Shown: piece after piece, positions 63,320 to 64,000 of the stretch
Layout: every line of letters begins with the position of its first letter
Numbering within the stretch: position 1 is the stretch's first letter
Source: an uncultured Dehalococcoidia bacterium
GTDB lineage: Bacteria; Chloroflexota; Dehalococcoidia; Bin125
DNA: 64,000 nucleotides
NCBI GenBank assembly: GCA_958295515.1
Contig: CATQGW010000004.1
Span: 62,001-126,000, forward strand
Direction of reading: 5' to 3'
Notes under the pieces: model-generated
What the model was told of the DNA's origin: nothing
The model's input: the letters and a program-made list of their open reading frames with translations, nothing else
Databases searched by the model: none
Translations under genes and position numbers: made by a program

Positions 63320-64000
63320 GCGCGAGCGAGCGAGAGGGTCAGCGGGGCGCCCTCGATCGAGGCCGCGGCCTGGTGCGGGTGCGCCGCGCCGTCGTGCGCG
63401 ACCCGCGTCGCCAGCGTCTCCGCCGCAACCAGCGATTCAAACGCACGCAGCGCCGCGCCGAGTTCGGCGTCGTCGGTAGCCAACACGAGCTGGATCCGGT
63501 CCGCCGGGTGTAGCCCGCTGTCGCGGCGGAGCGACTGCACGCGGTGGATCACCTCGCGGGCCAACCCCTCGTGGGCGAGCGGTTCGCTGATTCGCGTATC
63601 GAGGCTGACGCTGCAACTTTCATCCTCGGCGCTGGCCGTGTCTGCGCCGCCGCCCGCTTCGCTCTCAATCAGCAGGTCGTCGGAGCCAAGGCTGATGCCC
63701 TCGATTTCGACGGTCTGGCCGGTCTCGACGACCTGCACGATGTGGGCGGCGAGTTCGGGCGCAAGCGAGCTGAGCGCGCCGCGCAGCGCCGGCAGCTGCG
63801 GCCCCAGCCGCGGACCAAGCACCCGCAGGTTGGGTTTGATCGTGTAGCGGCGAGCGTCCGACCCGGCTTCGGCGAGCTTGACCTCTTTCACGTTCAGCTC
63901 GTCGGCGATGGTCTCCGCGTGCCGTTCGACCGCCGCCGCGTCGGCCGCGGTCGGCACGGCGACGCTGACCGCGGCAAGCGGCTGGCGCACCTTAATGCCG
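63316..64000 (-). CDS. ileS: Isoleucyl-tRNA synthetase, C-terminal end
   Basis: The last ~227 codons, running off the right edge. GIKVRQPLAAVSV at the window end is the conserved IleRS K(V/L)RQPL motif after the catalytic core. Then NVKEVKL, LRVLGPRLG, the segment EPLAHEGLAREVIHRVQSLRRDSGLHPADRIQL and the anticodon-binding C-terminal domain are seen. This matches the group with the C-terminal extension of the MRS1/Ile type. It charges tRNA-Ile. The last codon overlaps the YihY stop by four bases. Confidence 0.93.
   Translation of the reverse strand, partial: GIKVRQPLAAVSVAVPTAADAAAVERHAETIADELNVKEVKLAEAGSDARRYTIKPNLRVLGPRLGPQLPALRGALSSLAPELAAHIVQVVETGQTVEIEGISLGSDDLLIESEAGGGADTASAEDESCSVSLDTRISEPLAHEGLAREVIHRVQSLRRDSGLHPADRIQLVLATDDAELGAALRAFESLVAAETLATRVAHDGAAHPHQAAASIEGAPLTLSLARA

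Overview
The window is GC-rich, densely coded bacterial chromosome DNA, open at both ends inside genes. The best guess is a Chloroflexota member (SAR202 or Dehalococcoidia-like). This is inference from the mix of genes: lipoprotein solute-binding proteins (SBPs) with acidic/poly-Gln linkers, several luciferase-like (LLM) flavin monooxygenases, several crotonase-fold enzymes, and a sufR-C-B-D-Rieske-S-U-T operon. There is no rRNA gene, tRNA, CRISPR array, phage or insertion sequence that I can support.

Layout. 0-3.4 kb: a partial peptide-type SBP, an orphan lipoprotein, and a flavin-dependent halogenase-like enzyme fused to a SEC-C zinc tail. 3.5-15.5 kb: a catabolic stretch with two Gfo/Idh/MocA dehydrogenases, an acyl-CoA carboxylase carboxyltransferase, a Dpp-type permease pair beside a truncated SBP, an HpcH aldolase, a D-2-hydroxyacid dehydrogenase, an epoxide hydrolase and two crotonases. 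15.7-21.1 kb: envelope and regulatory genes (RDD protein, HEXXH membrane protease, M23 peptidase, cupin, sigma/anti-sigma pair). 21.2-31.9 kb: a branched-chain amino-acid type ABC system (livGFHM) with three SBPs, one of which is two binding domains in a single chain; gpmA and a HIT protein are embedded. 31.9-37.1 kb: LLM oxidoreductase, two crotonases, an orphan HTH gene next to a ~124-bp tandem array, an AI-2E exporter and a small Cys-rich protein. 37.2-41.1 kb: MBL hydrolase and a hemin/cobalamin-type ABC operon. 41.2-47.9 kb: the SUF operon. 47.9-58.1 kb: MFS transporter, ADC-like protein, DegV, LLM enzyme, a complete orphan peptide SBP, GNAT, arylsulfotransferase-like and SsuD-like genes. 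58.2-64 kb: a PKD-repeat lipoprotein whose frame is broken at a 17-G tract, alpha/beta hydrolase, proB, YihY, and the 3' end of ileS.

Many gene-free gaps hold copies of a palindromic repeat (core ACCCGCG..CGCGGGT, or the variant ATTCCCGCGAAAGCGGGAAT). Some copies are expanded into tandem arrays. Observations most worth checking are the poly-G tract just after the lipobox Cys of the PKD lipoprotein, the fused double-domain SBP, the halogenase/SEC-C fusion, two permease genes that may start at ATC, and the repeat arrays.
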